Source: JACMQX01 sp044225675
Lineage (GTDB): Bacteria; Pseudomonadota; Gammaproteobacteria; Burkholderiales; Burkholderiaceae_C
DNA: 64,000 nt
Direction of reading: 5' to 3'
Assembly (NCBI GenBank): GCA_044225675.1
Contig: JBGAIH010000002.1
Span: 1-64,000, forward strand
Shown: positions 1 to 8,518 of the stretch, in pieces
Layout of the letters: each line of letters begins with the position of its first letter
Position numbering within the stretch: position 1 is the first letter of the stretch
Made by a program: the position numbers and the translations under genes
The notes under the pieces: model-generated
The model's database searches: none
Seen by the model: only the letters and a program-made list of their open reading frames with translations
What the model was told of the DNA's origin: nothing

Positions 1-213
1 GCCCCTGGGGCCGGGGCGCGCCTTCTGGGGCGCCGAGGAACGGAGGTCTTGCGGGCGCGCGCGCAGCGCGCTTCGTCATCTGACTCGGTGCCGCTGTCTG
101 AGCGCAGCGCGCAGCGCGTAGCGAGTTCGGCACCGGCCCGCAAGAGCGAGTACCGCAGGGCAGTCGGACACGCAGTGCCGACCGCCCCAGCCAAGCGCCC
201 CGGCCCCAGGGGC
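1..213. repeat. Perfect 19-bp inverted repeat, arms 1-19 and 195-213
   Basis: The first 19 bases of the window are the exact reverse complement of 195-213, a G/C-only word built on GCCCCTGGGGC. The left arm may be longer, since it starts at the window edge. About 175 bp of non-coding sequence lies between the arms, including the smaller hairpin at 86-135. This could be a paired-end dispersed element (REP or MITE-like) or a long-range hairpin. No transposase gene is present. Confidence 0.5.
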
Positions 214-342
214 TGGCGGCTTGGCTGCGCGAGGTCCAGGCAAACGAAAACGCTCAAAGCAACAGACGCTGCGCTCGGCATAACGAGACAGGGCACAAGA
301 CGCTCCAACACCCCCACACCAGCGCCGATTCAGTGGAAACCC

Positions 343-348
343 TAGAAT
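343..348 (+). promoter_or_regulatory. -10-like hexamer TAGAAT directly before the rnm GTG start
   Basis: TAGAAT ends six bases before the GTG start at 355, and no Shine-Dalgarno-like purine run lies between. If it works as a -10 element, transcription would begin at or very near the start codon and give a leaderless mRNA. No good -35 hexamer is visible 17 bp upstream, so support is partial. The same geometry recurs before several other genes in the window. Confidence 0.4.
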
Positions 349-354
349 CGAGCT

Positions 355-1209
355 GTGCCCTCCATCCTCAACGCCGACCTCCACTGCCATTCGGTCGTCT
401 CCGACGGAACCTTGACGCCCGAAGCACTGGCCGCGCGCGCCAAGGCCAACCAGGTGGAACTGTGGGCCCTCACGGACCATGACGAGGTCGGCGGCCAGCA
501 CCGCGCCCGGGCCGCAGCAGCCGAGCTGGGCATGAAATACCTCACCGGCGTGGAGATCTCCATCACCTTCGCCAACCAGACCGTCCACATCGTCGGCCTG
601 GGCTTCGACCCCGACAACGCGCAACTGCGCCAGGGCCTGTACGACACGCGCGGCGGCCGCGGTGCGCGGGCCATGGAGATGGCCGAGCAGCTGGCCCTCG
701 TCGGCATCAAGGGCGCCTATGAAGGCGCGCTCAAGTTCGTCGGCAATCCGGAACTCATCTCGCGCACCCACTTTGCGCGCTTCCTCGTCGAATCCGGCGT
801 CTGCAAGGACACGCCCGAGGTCTTCCGCAAATACCTCACCGAAGGCAAGCCCGGCTACGTGCCGCATCGCTGGGCCACGCTGGCCGACTCGGTCCGCTGG
901 ATCACCGAGGCCGGCGGCGTGGCGGTCATCGCGCACCCGGCGCGCTACAAGTTCAGCGCCAACGAGGAATTTGCGCTCTTCAGCGAATTCAAGGCGCACG
1001 GCGGGCGCGGCGTCGAGGTCGTCACCGGCAGCCATACGGCGGCCGAGTACGTCACCTATGCCGACATGGCGCGCGAGTTCGGCCTGGCCGCCTCGCGCGG
1101 CAGCGACTTCCACAGCCCGGACGAAAGCCACGTCGACCTGGGCACCCTGCCCTACTTGCCCGGCGGACTCACGCCGGTGTGGGAACTCGTCGCCGACAGA
1201 ATCCAGTGA
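355..1209 (+). CDS. rnm: PHP-domain phosphoesterase, RNase AM / 3',5'-nucleotide bisphosphate phosphatase family
   Basis: A 284-residue PHP-fold metal-dependent phosphoesterase of the YciV/Rnm family. Members trim 5' ends of RNA and hydrolyse 3',5'-nucleoside bisphosphates such as pAp. The metal-binding motifs are clear: DLHCHS (residues 8-13), TDHD (40-43), AHPAR (193-197, His194) and SDFHSPDE (starting at 250). Length matches the family. The start is GTG at 355, giving MPSILNADLHCHS; no better in-frame start lies closer to the first motif. It heads a co-directional set, and the enterobacterial pairing of this gene with yciO is kept here with a transporter inserted between them. The exact substrate in this organism is inferred. 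Confidence 0.88.
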   Translation: MPSILNADLHCHSVVSDGTLTPEALAARAKANQVELWALTDHDEVGGQHRARAAAAELGMKYLTGVEISITFANQTVHIVGLGFDPDNAQLRQGLYDTRGGRGARAMEMAEQLALVGIKGAYEGALKFVGNPELISRTHFARFLVESGVCKDTPEVFRKYLTEGKPGYVPHRWATLADSVRWITEAGGVAVIAHPARYKFSANEEFALFSEFKAHGGRGVEVVTGSHTAAEYVTYADMAREFGLAASRGSDFHSPDESHVDLGTLPYLPGGLTPVWELVADRIQ

Positions 1210-1219
1210 AGGTCGTCGC

Positions 1220-2113
1220 GTGAGCCGTCTTCCCAGCGCCGTCGCGGGCATCGCGCTCGTGGTTCTGGCCACCGCCTGCTTTGCGGTACTCGACACCACC
1301 ACCAAGTTCGTCACCCTGAGTGTGCCCCTGCTCATGGCGCTGTGGGTGCGCTACATGTTCCAGGCCGTCCTCACCACGGTCGCCGTGCTGCCGCGCCGGG
1401 GCCTGGCCCTGCTCCGGACGGCCCACCCGAAGTTCCAGGTTCTGCGCGGCGTGCTGCTGCTGGCCACCAGCCTGTTCGCGTTCCTGAGCCTCAAGCATAT
1501 GCCGGTGGGCGAGTTCACCGCCATCGTCATGGTCACGCCCCTGGTCATCACGCTGCTGGCGGCCACGCAGCTGGGCGAGCGCGTCTCGGCGCTGCGCTGG
1601 GCGCTGGTCGCGGGCGGCTTCACCGGCACCCTCATCATCATCCGGCCGGGGGACGACGCCTTCGACTGGGCGGCGCTGCTGCCGCTCGGTCTGGTCGCCT
1701 GCAATGCCTGGTTCCAGGTGCTCACCAGCCGGCTGGCCCGCACCGAGGACCCCGTCACCATGCACTTCTACACCGGCTGGGTCGGTGCCCTGCTGGCCTC
1801 GCTGCCGCTGCCCTTCGTCTGGCAGCACCTGAACGACAACGCGCTGTGGCTCGGCCTCGTCACGATGGGCGTTCTGGCCACGGTGGGCCACTACCTGCTC
1901 ATCCTGGCCTACCAGCGCGCGCCGGCGGCGACGCTCACGCCGTTCCTCTACACCCAGATCGGCTTTGCGATGATCGGCGGCTGGATTGCCTTCTCGCACG
2001 TGCCGGATCGCTGGTCCGTCATCGGCATGGCGCTGATCGCCGTCTGCGGCGCGGCAGGCGCCTGGCTCACGGTGCGCGAAAGCCGGGTGGTGGTGGAACC
2101 GGTAGAGTCCTGA
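1220..2113 (+). CDS. EamA/DMT-superfamily membrane transporter
   Basis: A 297-residue integral membrane protein with about ten hydrophobic helices arranged as two EamA-type halves, typical of drug/metabolite transporters of the RhaT/YdcZ class. The substrate cannot be told from sequence. The frame is open far upstream through the preceding gene, but that part is an Arg/Ser-rich shadow of rnm. The GTG at 1220, ten bases after the rnm stop, begins the hydrophobic first helix (SAVAGIALVVLATACFAVLD) and is the sensible start. The stop is followed by one base and then the yciO ATG, so the gene sits in an rnm-transporter-yciO operon with probable translational coupling. Confidence 0.82.
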   Translation: MSRLPSAVAGIALVVLATACFAVLDTTTKFVTLSVPLLMALWVRYMFQAVLTTVAVLPRRGLALLRTAHPKFQVLRGVLLLATSLFAFLSLKHMPVGEFTAIVMVTPLVITLLAATQLGERVSALRWALVAGGFTGTLIIIRPGDDAFDWAALLPLGLVACNAWFQVLTSRLARTEDPVTMHFYTGWVGALLASLPLPFVWQHLNDNALWLGLVTMGVLATVGHYLLILAYQRAPAATLTPFLYTQIGFAMIGGWIAFSHVPDRWSVIGMALIAVCGAAGAWLTVRESRVVVEPVES

Positions 2114-2114
2114 C

Positions 2115-2750
2115 ATGGCCCAGTACTTCGAAGTCCATCCCGACAATCCGCAGCCGCGGCTTCTCAAGCAGGCCGTGGCCCTGCTGGCGGCCGGCGGCGT
2201 GGCCGCCGTCCCCACCGATTCGAGCTACGCCCTCGTCTGCCACCTCGACGACAAGACCGCCGTGGACCAGCTGCGGCGCATCCGCGGCGTCGACGACCGG
2301 CACCACCTGACGCTGCTGTGCCGCGACCTGAGCGAGCTGGCCAACTATGCGCGCGTGGACAACCGGCAGTACCGGCTGCTGAAGTCGGCCACGCCCGGGC
2401 CCTACACCTTCATCCTGGAGGCCACGCGCGAAGTGCCCCGGCGCGTGAGCCATCCGCACCGCAAGACCATCGGCCTGCGCGTGCCAGAGCACCGCGCGCT
2501 GCAGGAGCTGCTGGCGCTGCACGGCGGGCCGTTGCTGGCCACCACGCTGATCCCGCCGGGCGAGACCGAGCCGCTCAACGACCCGGCCGACATCCGCTCG
2601 CGCTACGAGAAGGTGATCGCCGCCGTGATCGATGCCGGCGCCTGCCCGCTGTCACCCACCACCGTGGTCGACCTCACGCCCATGGGCACGGGCGGCGATG
2701 CGGTGGTGCTGCGCGAAGGCGGCGGCGACGTGGCGCGTCTGGGCCTCTGA
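2115..2750 (+). CDS. yciO: YciO-type Sua5/YrdC-family protein (threonylcarbamoyl-AMP synthase-like)
   Basis: A 211-residue protein of the Sua5/YrdC/YciO family. The N-terminus (HPDNPQPRLLKQAVALLAAG), PTDSSYAL (residues about 34-41), the CRDLSELANY stretch and PGPYTFILEA match E. coli YciO rather than the essential TsaC. Family members make threonylcarbamoyl-AMP for tRNA t6A; the role of the YciO branch itself is less certain. It starts one base after the transporter stop. Linkage to rnm is an old conserved neighbourhood. Calling it the sole t6A enzyme would be wrong without checking for tsaC elsewhere. Confidence 0.85.
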   Translation: MAQYFEVHPDNPQPRLLKQAVALLAAGGVAAVPTDSSYALVCHLDDKTAVDQLRRIRGVDDRHHLTLLCRDLSELANYARVDNRQYRLLKSATPGPYTFILEATREVPRRVSHPHRKTIGLRVPEHRALQELLALHGGPLLATTLIPPGETEPLNDPADIRSRYEKVIAAVIDAGACPLSPTTVVDLTPMGTGGDAVVLREGGGDVARLGL

Positions 2751-2885
2751 CGGGTCTTTGATGAGCCTCGGATGGGCCTCTGATCGGCGTCGGCCTGTCT
2801 GCGACCACCCGATGATCTTCCCGTGATCCCCGACGCAACCCGGGGCGACCCCGGCGCTGCGGGCGCCGGCCCTGCGGCCGTCTGA

Positions 2886-2891
2886 GACAAT
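2886..2891 (+). promoter_or_regulatory. -10-like hexamer GACAAT seven bases before the M50 peptidase GTG
   Basis: GACAAT ends at 2891 and the GTG start is at 2899, with no Shine-Dalgarno sequence between. The 148-bp gap after yciO (2751-2898) also holds short imperfect direct repeats (GATGAGCCTCGGATGGGCCTC). This may be a promoter giving a leaderless transcript. The -35 region is unconvincing. Confidence 0.3.
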
Positions 2892-2898
2892 CGGCAAC

Positions 2899-3567
2899 GT
2901 GGACTTCGCCAACATCATCCAGACCATCGCCATCTACGCCCTGCCGGTGATCTTCGCCATCACCCTGCACGAGGCGGCGCACGGCTACGTCGCGCGGCAT
3001 TTCGGCGACAACACCGCATGGGCCCAGGGCCGGGTGACGCTCAACCCGATGAAGCACATCGACCCGGTGGGCACCATCCTGATGCCGATCATTCTGTACG
3101 TCGCCACGGCCGGCACCTTTCTCTTCGGCTACGCCAAGCCGGTGCCGGTGAATTTCGGCGCGCTGCGCCACCCCAAGCGCGACATGGTGTGGGTGGCGCT
3201 GGCCGGCCCCGGCTCCAACCTCTTTCAGGCGCTGCTCTGGGGCGCGCTGTTCATCGTGGTGTCGGGCCTGGGCGTGAACGAACGCTTTGTCCTCGAAGTG
3301 TGTCGCGCCGGCGTGCTCGTCAACGTGGTGATGTTCGTCTTCAATCTGTTCCCGCTGCCGCCGCTGGACGGCGGGCGCGTGCTGGTGGGCCTGCTGCCAT
3401 GGCGGCAGGCAATGTGGGTCTCGCGCATCGAGCCCTGGGGCTTCTTCATCGTGATGGGCCTGGTCCTGCTGGGCGTCGTGAGCACGCTGTGGATGCGCCC
3501 GCTGATGGACCTGACCTACGGCCTGCTGAACCTGCTGCTGACGCCGCTGAAATTCCTGCTGAACTGA
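2899..3567 (+). CDS. Site-2 protease family (M50) membrane metallopeptidase
   Basis: A 222-residue polytopic membrane protein of the short M50 clan, which cleave substrates within the membrane. The zinc motif HEAAH lies at residues 24-28 in the first hydrophobic helix. The second family motif NLFPLPPLDGGRVL supplies the third metal ligand (Asp) near residue 155. No PDZ domain is present, unlike RseP. The GTG start at 2899 places HEAAH correctly at the N-terminus. It ends nine bases before trpS, a gene pairing common in betaproteobacteria. Its substrate is unknown. Confidence 0.87.
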   Translation: MDFANIIQTIAIYALPVIFAITLHEAAHGYVARHFGDNTAWAQGRVTLNPMKHIDPVGTILMPIILYVATAGTFLFGYAKPVPVNFGALRHPKRDMVWVALAGPGSNLFQALLWGALFIVVSGLGVNERFVLEVCRAGVLVNVVMFVFNLFPLPPLDGGRVLVGLLPWRQAMWVSRIEPWGFFIVMGLVLLGVVSTLWMRPLMDLTYGLLNLLLTPLKFLLN

Positions 3568-3575
3568 ACGACGAC

Positions 3576-4784
3576 ATGACGACCACGACGAAAGAACGAG
3601 TCCTCTCCGGCATGCGCCCCACGGGCGCGCTGCATCTGGGCCACTACCACGGCGCCCTGAAGAACTGGGTGCGCCTGCAGTCCCTCATGGAGTGCTACTA
3701 CTTCGTGGCCGACTGGCATGCGCTCACGACCCACTACGAGAGCCGCGAGGTGATCGGCCGCAACGTCTACGAGATGGTCATCGACTGGCTGGCGGCAGGC
3801 CTCGATCCGGACCAGTGCACGCTGTTCCTGCAAAGCCGCCTGCCCGAGCATGCCGAGCTGTTCACGCTGCTGGCCATGGGCACGCCGATCGGCTGGCTCG
3901 AACGCGTGCCGACCTACAAGGACCAGCAGGAAAAACTCAAGGACAAGGACCTGTCGACCTATGGCTTCCTGGGCTATCCGCTGCTGCAGGCCGCCGACAT
4001 CCTGATCTACCGCGCCAACTGGGTGCCTGTGGGCGAAGACCAGGCCAGCCATGTGGAACTCACGCGCGAGGCCGCGCGCCGGTTCAACCACCTCTACGGC
4101 CGCGAGGCCGACTTCGACGAACTGGTGCAGGCCTCGCTGGCCAAGCTCGACAAGGACAGCCTCAAGCGCCTGGAGAAGTCGCGCAAGACCTGGCAGGAAA
4201 AGGGCGAAGCCAAGGCGCTTGAAGGCGCCCTCGGCTTCATCGCCAGCCACCCCGCCTGGGATGCGGCCGAGCGCGAGCGGCTGGAGAGCTGGCTGCGCGG
4301 CACCGGCCGGCAGGTGCTGGTCGAGCCGCAGGTGCTGCTCACCGAGTCGAGCAAGCTGCCGGGCCTTGATGGCGCGAAGATGAGCAAGAGCTACAACAAC
4401 TCGATCGCGATGCGCGAGGACAAGGCCTCGATCGAGCTGAAGGTGCGGCGCATGCCCACCGACCCGGCGCGCGTGCGCCGCGAGAACCCCGGTGATCCCG
4501 ACAAGTGCCCGGTCTGGCAGTTCCACCTCGTCTATTCCGACGAGGGCACGCGCCAGTGGGCGGCCTCGGGCTGCCGCAGCGCCGGCATCGGCTGCCTGGA
4601 ATGCAAGCAGCCGGTGATCGACGGCATCCTCAAGGAGCAGCAGCCCATGCTGCAGCGCGCCGAGCCCTACGTGAGCAATCCGAAGATCGTGCGCGACATC
4701 ATGGATGCCGGCACCGACCGGGCCCGCGCCGTGGCGCGCGCTACCATGGCGGATGTTCGCGCCGCCATGGGCCTGGACTACTGA
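3576..4784 (+). CDS. trpS: Tryptophan--tRNA ligase
   Basis: A class Ic aminoacyl-tRNA synthetase of 402 residues, charging tRNA-Trp. The HIGH-type motif is LHLGHYHG near residue 20, and the KMSKS loop (GAKMSKSYNN) has its Met at residue 269. The protein is about 70 residues longer than the compact enzyme. The extra length is an Ala/Lys/Glu-rich helical insert between the catalytic half (NHLYGREADF) and the KMSKS loop, and the C-terminal half carries a CRSAGIGCLEC cysteine group. This longer form is known from beta- and gammaproteobacteria. ATG at 3576 was chosen over a long upstream shadow because GMRPTGALHLGH then begins at the expected position. Confidence 0.95.
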   Translation: MTTTTKERVLSGMRPTGALHLGHYHGALKNWVRLQSLMECYYFVADWHALTTHYESREVIGRNVYEMVIDWLAAGLDPDQCTLFLQSRLPEHAELFTLLAMGTPIGWLERVPTYKDQQEKLKDKDLSTYGFLGYPLLQAADILIYRANWVPVGEDQASHVELTREAARRFNHLYGREADFDELVQASLAKLDKDSLKRLEKSRKTWQEKGEAKALEGALGFIASHPAWDAAERERLESWLRGTGRQVLVEPQVLLTESSKLPGLDGAKMSKSYNNSIAMREDKASIELKVRRMPTDPARVRRENPGDPDKCPVWQFHLVYSDEGTRQWAASGCRSAGIGCLECKQPVIDGILKEQQPMLQRAEPYVSNPKIVRDIMDAGTDRARAVARATMADVRAAMGLDY

Positions 4785-4918
4785 GACGCGAATGCGCCGC
4801 CGTGCGGCATGCCGCCGGCCAATCTCTGGCACGAAGGCCGCCCGTCAACGTGGCCTTTTGAATTAAAGCGCCGCCCCTGCGCGGCCCATAGACCTCATCG
4901 CAATGGGGCGTCAGTCTT

Positions 4919-4940
4919 CGGGAGCGGCCAGCCGCTCCCG
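4919..4940 (+). terminator. 9-bp hairpin after trpS, weak terminator candidate
   Basis: CGGGAGCGG (4919-4927) pairs perfectly with CCGCTCCCG (4932-4940) across a four-base loop CCAG. No T-run follows, so this is either a Rho-assisted end of the trpS transcript or a leader structure of the response regulator that starts 43 bp later. Confidence 0.35.
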
Positions 4941-4982
4941 AATCGGGTTATCCTTGAATGCTGTATACAGGAAACGGACGAA

Positions 4983-5576
4983 ATGACTTTTTACGTGATC
5001 GATGACCATCCCCTCATGCGTGAAGCCGTCGTGATGCTGCTGCGCCGCACCCGCGCGGGCGCCGAGGTGGTGGAACTGGACCGGCTGGGTGGTGTCGAGG
5101 AGGCCGTGAAGGCCCGTGGCGAGCCCGAGCTGTTCTGTCTGGACCTGAAGCTGCCCGACACCATGGGCGTATCGGGCGTCATCGAACTCAAGACGCGTTA
5201 CCCGAACACGCCGCTCGCCGTGCTGTCCGCCTCGCCGTCGAGCGACGCCGAGGAGCAGTGCATCGAAGCGGGCGCCGACATCTACATCGAGAAATCCTCC
5301 GGCGCGAGCGAAATCGGCGCCGCATTGCGCGCCCTGCTCGTGGCCGATGCCGGCTTCGAGGAACTGGCCCCTTCCGACAACAAGCTGTCCAAGCGCCAGA
5401 AGCAGCTCATCGTCATGCTCGACCGGGGCCTGTCCAACCGCGAGATCGCCGAAGAACTCGGCATCAGCGAGCACACGGTCAAGGTCCACCTGTGGCGTCT
5501 GTTCCGCCGCCTGGGCGTCAAGAGCCGCACCCAGACCATCCACTACGCCCGCACTCACGGCATGCTGGGCGCCTGA
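4983..5576 (+). CDS. LuxR/NarL-family response regulator
   Basis: A 197-residue two-domain regulator. The receiver domain starts at once (MTFYVIDDHPLM: acidic pocket Asp7/Asp8, phospho-acceptor Asp54 in CLDLKLPD, Lys104 in YIEKSSG). The C-terminal LuxR helix-turn-helix is LSKRQKQLIVML...NREIAEELGISEHTVKVHL. ATG at 4983 follows a purine-rich AGGAAACGGACGAA and starts the receiver correctly; an in-frame upstream extension is non-homologous. It converges on, and overlaps by 22 bp, the histidine kinase on the other strand, which is its likely partner. Regulatory targets cannot be inferred. Confidence 0.88.
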   Translation: MTFYVIDDHPLMREAVVMLLRRTRAGAEVVELDRLGGVEEAVKARGEPELFCLDLKLPDTMGVSGVIELKTRYPNTPLAVLSASPSSDAEEQCIEAGADIYIEKSSGASEIGAALRALLVADAGFEELAPSDNKLSKRQKQLIVMLDRGLSNREIAEELGISEHTVKVHLWRLFRRLGVKSRTQTIHYARTHGMLGA

Positions 5577-6976
5577 TCGGTGGAGGCCGACGACGCGGCC
5601 CGCTGTGCAGCCTGCACCGGGTCCGTCGGATCGAGCACCAGCCGGAACATCGAGCCGCGCCCCGGGCGCGAACGCAGCTCCAGCGGATGGCCCAGGATGC
5701 CGGACAGCCGCGACACGATGTACAGCCCCAGGCCGAAACCGTCTTCCGTGCCCTTGTGCACGGGCACCTTGTAGAACTCCCGGAAAATCTCGCGCTGGTA
5801 CTCCACAGGGATGCCCATGCCGGTGTCCCAGATCTCCACGCACATGCGCTTGCCGCGTCGCCGCGAGGCCACGAGCACGCCGCCGCGCGCGGTGTACTTG
5901 ATGGCATTGGAGATCAGGTTGCCCAGCGTGCGCTGGACCAGGATGTGGTCCGACATGGCCGAGCCCGGCGTGATGCGGATGCGGAATTCCAGGCCCTTGG
6001 ACTCTGCGAGCGGCCGGTACTGCAGCTCCAGGTCATGCAGCAGCTGGCGCATGTTGACCGGCTCGATGTTCAGGCGGATCTTTCCCGAGTCCAGCCGGGC
6101 CAGGTCGAACAGCGAGTCGAACAGCGCGTTCACCGCCTTGGTCGACTCCACGATCTTGGGCGCGATCTCCTTGACCAGCTCCGGTTCGCTGCCCAGCCAG
6201 TCGGCATAGAGGCCGAGCGCATGAACCGGCTGGCGAATGTCGTGCGCCGCGCTCGCCAGGAACCGGTTCTTGATCTCGACCGCATCGAGTGCCGCCTGGG
6301 TCTGCCGGGTGAGCGAGTCGATCAGCTGGGCGTTGCGGTACTGCAGCTCGAAGTTGCGCCGGTGCGTGCGGTGCAGCCGGCGACCGGCCTGCAGCAGCAG
6401 CTGCCAGAAGATGGCCACCAGCACGAGCAGCCACACATGGTAGGCCTGCACCTTCACCTGCGGATCGAACACCATGCGCCACAGCATGGCGGTCACCATG
6501 CTGGCGGCCAGCGCATTCAGGTACGCCTCCATGGTGCGGATGTGGGTCGAGAAGGTGTTGATCGAGAACATCGCCAGGCCCGTGAGGATCAGCCAGCAGA
6601 TGAACTGGTCGGGCAGCGGCGCGCGGTCGAAGTGCAGCAGCGTCGACGAGCCCCAGATGATGGCGCCGAGCGGCCAGGTGAAGCCATAGCGGCGCATGAA
6701 CAGGGTCTGGCCTGCCGCGTCCGCCGCCGAAACCGTGGAGGCATAGCGCACCATGAACCACATGCGGTAGCCCGACATCAGGGCCGCCGAGACGGACCAC
6801 AGCAGCAGCTGCCAGTGCGGCACGTCGCGAAACAGCACACCGAAGACCACCGGGATGAGCAGCAGCGACGCGTACTGCGAGGTACGCGCATTGAACATCA
6901 GATTGCGGATCAGCTCGCCGTTGACCCAGTCCTTCTCGGAAATCTGCTGGGGCGCGGGCAGGGTGTGCTCGGTCAT
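5555..6976 (-). CDS. Membrane sensor histidine kinase (HisKA/HATPase_c), probable partner of the 4983 regulator
   Basis: A 473-residue kinase. Roughly six hydrophobic helices fill residues 35-195, with no recognisable periplasmic sensor. The HisKA box SAAHDIRQPVHALGLYADWL has phospho-acceptor His245. The ATPase domain shows LGNLISNAIKYT (N box), DTGMGIP (G1) and GFGLGLYIV (G2). No receiver domain follows, so it needs a separate regulator. The convergent LuxR-type gene whose 3' end it overlaps (5555-5576) is the obvious candidate. A tail-to-tail kinase/regulator pair is unusual, since most pairs are co-transcribed. Confidence 0.87.
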   Translation of the reverse strand: MTEHTLPAPQQISEKDWVNGELIRNLMFNARTSQYASLLLIPVVFGVLFRDVPHWQLLLWSVSAALMSGYRMWFMVRYASTVSAADAAGQTLFMRRYGFTWPLGAIIWGSSTLLHFDRAPLPDQFICWLILTGLAMFSINTFSTHIRTMEAYLNALAASMVTAMLWRMVFDPQVKVQAYHVWLLVLVAIFWQLLLQAGRRLHRTHRRNFELQYRNAQLIDSLTRQTQAALDAVEIKNRFLASAAHDIRQPVHALGLYADWLGSEPELVKEIAPKIVESTKAVNALFDSLFDLARLDSGKIRLNIEPVNMRQLLHDLELQYRPLAESKGLEFRIRITPGSAMSDHILVQRTLGNLISNAIKYTARGGVLVASRRRGKRMCVEIWDTGMGIPVEYQREIFREFYKVPVHKGTEDGFGLGLYIVSRLSGILGHPLELRSRPGRGSMFRLVLDPTDPVQAAQRAASSASTDQAPSMP

Positions 6977-7017
6977 GCCGGGAGTCTATCCCGGCACGGC
7001 GACGACAGCCGAAGCGG

Positions 7018-8061
7018 CTAGGGACGCTGAAGCTGCCGCAGGATGCCTTCTCGCGTTGCCGCGATGTCGGCCGCGAACGGACTCTTCAGCGCCGCCGCGC
7101 GGTCGATCACGGCCAGCGCCTCGGCGTTGTACCCCATGTCCGACAGCACCTGCGCATGGTTGTTGAGCACCTCGGCCGCCTGCGGGTGCCGTTGCGCCGC
7201 CTGCGCGAGCACCGCCTCGGCCAGCGCCAGATGACGGGCCTGGTAGTAGCGGTTGCCCAGCGCCAGGCTCGCCAGCGGATTGCCGGGCCAGCGCGCGAGA
7301 AACGACTCCCATGCCGCGAGCGATGCCTGCGGGCTGGCCGTGCGGTCGAAGGCGGCGACGGCCTGCTGGAAGCCCGTCTCGGTCGCGGTGGCGGGGATGC
7401 GTCCGGGCGGCACGACCACCATCGCCCAGTAGTCGCCGCGCTTCCAGGTCAGCTCGAAGATGGTGAAGGGCAGTGCCTCGCGCCGCGTCGTCCCCGAACG
7501 CAGGTACAGCTCGCCGGCCTCGTAGTCGAATCCCACGACCACGGCATAGTGCCACTGCTGCACAGGCCAGATGCCCAGGTCCTGCAGCACCAGCACCGGG
7601 TTGCCGGCCGCCACCTCGCGCAGCAGCGCATCCATGCGGGCCGGAATCTGCCAGCCGATCAGGCCATGGCGGCGCGGGGCGGCCAGCATCTCCACCTGGA
7701 GGCTGCCGCGACGCGCCGGCAGGTAGACGTCACGCGCCAGATCGTCGGGCGACACCTTGCGCCCGGCCGCGTCGAGCACGGTGGACAGCGCCGCCGGACC
7801 GCACTGGTACTCCGTCTGCGGATGGAAGACGACGTCGCGCAGCTCCACCGCACGCGGCACGCCATCGGGCCAGGCGCTGCGCAGTTCGATGGTCTGCGGC
7901 ACGAACTGGGCGCAGCCGGACAGCAGCAGCGCCCCCAGAAAAAGAAACAGCAGGTCCAGCCGGAGCCGGACCTGCTTCAGGAAGACGGAGGCTGCCGCCA
8001 GGGCAGCCGGTCGGGACGCCGCGCGCGGCCTGCGTAACAGAGGGCGCGGCGCCAGGATCAC
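7018..8061 (-). CDS. PA2778-family C39-like cysteine peptidase lipoprotein with TPR tail
   Basis: A 347-residue protein. After a basic N-terminus and hydrophobic stretch comes a lipobox (LLLSGCAQ, Cys near residue 50), so it is probably a lipoprotein exported across the inner membrane. The papain-like C39 domain has the catalytic Cys in QCGPAALS and His in WHYAVVVGFD. TPR-like helices (ASLALGNRYYQARHLALAEA; NNHAQVLSDMGYNAEAL) form the C-terminal third. This matches the Pseudomonas PA2778 architecture. The PA2779-like small gene lies 16 bp upstream on the same strand, as in Pseudomonas. A start downstream of the GTG at 8061 is possible. Its substrate, perhaps the small partner, is unknown. Confidence 0.8.
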   Translation of the reverse strand: MILAPRPLLRRPRAASRPAALAAASVFLKQVRLRLDLLFLFLGALLLSGCAQFVPQTIELRSAWPDGVPRAVELRDVVFHPQTEYQCGPAALSTVLDAAGRKVSPDDLARDVYLPARRGSLQVEMLAAPRRHGLIGWQIPARMDALLREVAAGNPVLVLQDLGIWPVQQWHYAVVVGFDYEAGELYLRSGTTRREALPFTIFELTWKRGDYWAMVVVPPGRIPATATETGFQQAVAAFDRTASPQASLAAWESFLARWPGNPLASLALGNRYYQARHLALAEAVLAQAAQRHPQAAEVLNNHAQVLSDMGYNAEALAVIDRAAALKSPFAADIAATREGILRQLQRP

Positions 8062-8077
8062 CGGGGCGTGTCCCCGC

Positions 8078-8434
8078 TTACTTGCGATACCAGACGAACC
8101 AGACCACCAGGGCCAGCACGATGGCCACGGCCCAGCCGCTGGAGGCGCCGGCGGGAGCGCTGTTGATGCTGGAGGCCAGGGTGCGGACTTCCTCGTCGGT
8201 CATGGCGGCGACACGGTCGCGTGCCTGGGCCGGATCGAGCCCCTGGGCCTGCATTTCGCGGGTGACGTCGCTGCGGCTCAGCGCGGCCATCACGGCGGCG
8301 CGGTCAGCCTGCACGGCAGCGGCTGCGGCTGCCTGATCGGTTCCGATGATGCCGGCACTGGCCATCTGGAAGGAGCCCATCAGCAGGGCCAGGACGAGGA
8401 TGCGGCAAAGCACGTTCTTGAAGAAGGATTTCAT
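8078..8434 (-). CDS. PA2779-family small membrane protein
   Basis: A 118-residue protein with an N-terminal signal-type helix (residues 8-27, ending near MASAG), an Ala-rich middle with DVTREMQAQGLDPAQARDRV, and a C-terminal transmembrane segment (WAVAIVLALVVWFVW) ending in YRK. The start at 8434 is supported by an AAGGA-type ribosome site (AAAAGGAAAACC) upstream. An upstream extension in frame is low in family character. It is the first gene of an operon with the C39-like peptidase. A substrate or adaptor role for that peptidase is an inference from constant pairing. A clear sigma-70-like promoter precedes it. Confidence 0.75.
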   Translation of the reverse strand: MKSFFKNVLCRILVLALLMGSFQMASAGIIGTDQAAAAAAVQADRAAVMAALSRSDVTREMQAQGLDPAQARDRVAAMTDEEVRTLASSINSAPAGASSGWAVAIVLALVVWFVWYRK

Positions 8435-8518
8435 GGATGGTTTTCCTTTTGCGCGTTGTGAACCGAAGTGGATGAACGGGCCCCGGCCTTCATGTCTCCT
8501 CGGCCATTGCCCGTAACC

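Larger units (their letters stand above)
1..354. other. Non-coding leader region before the first gene, carrying repeat elements
   Basis: No convincing gene is seen here. The reading frames that cross it are low-complexity Arg/Ala/Ser translations of GC-rich DNA. It contains a 19-bp perfect inverted repeat (1-19 and 195-213), an 8-bp hairpin pair CGGTGCCG/CGGCACCG (86-93 and 128-135), and a run of overlapping AGCGC/GCGCAGCG words around 100-123. About 100 bp just before the gene at 355 is poorer in G and C than its surroundings and probably holds that gene's promoter. The region looks like a dispersed intergenic repeat followed by a promoter; that reading is inferred from structure alone. Confidence 0.6.

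Noticed and set aside
662..1219. In-frame upstream extension of the EamA transporter into rnm
   Set aside because: The added part is Arg/Ser/Pro-rich shadow sequence of rnm; the GTG at 1220 begins the first membrane helix.
1169..2215. 348-codon minus-strand frame opposite the transporter and yciO
   Set aside because: Translation is His/Gln/Arg-rich and antisense to well-conserved genes.
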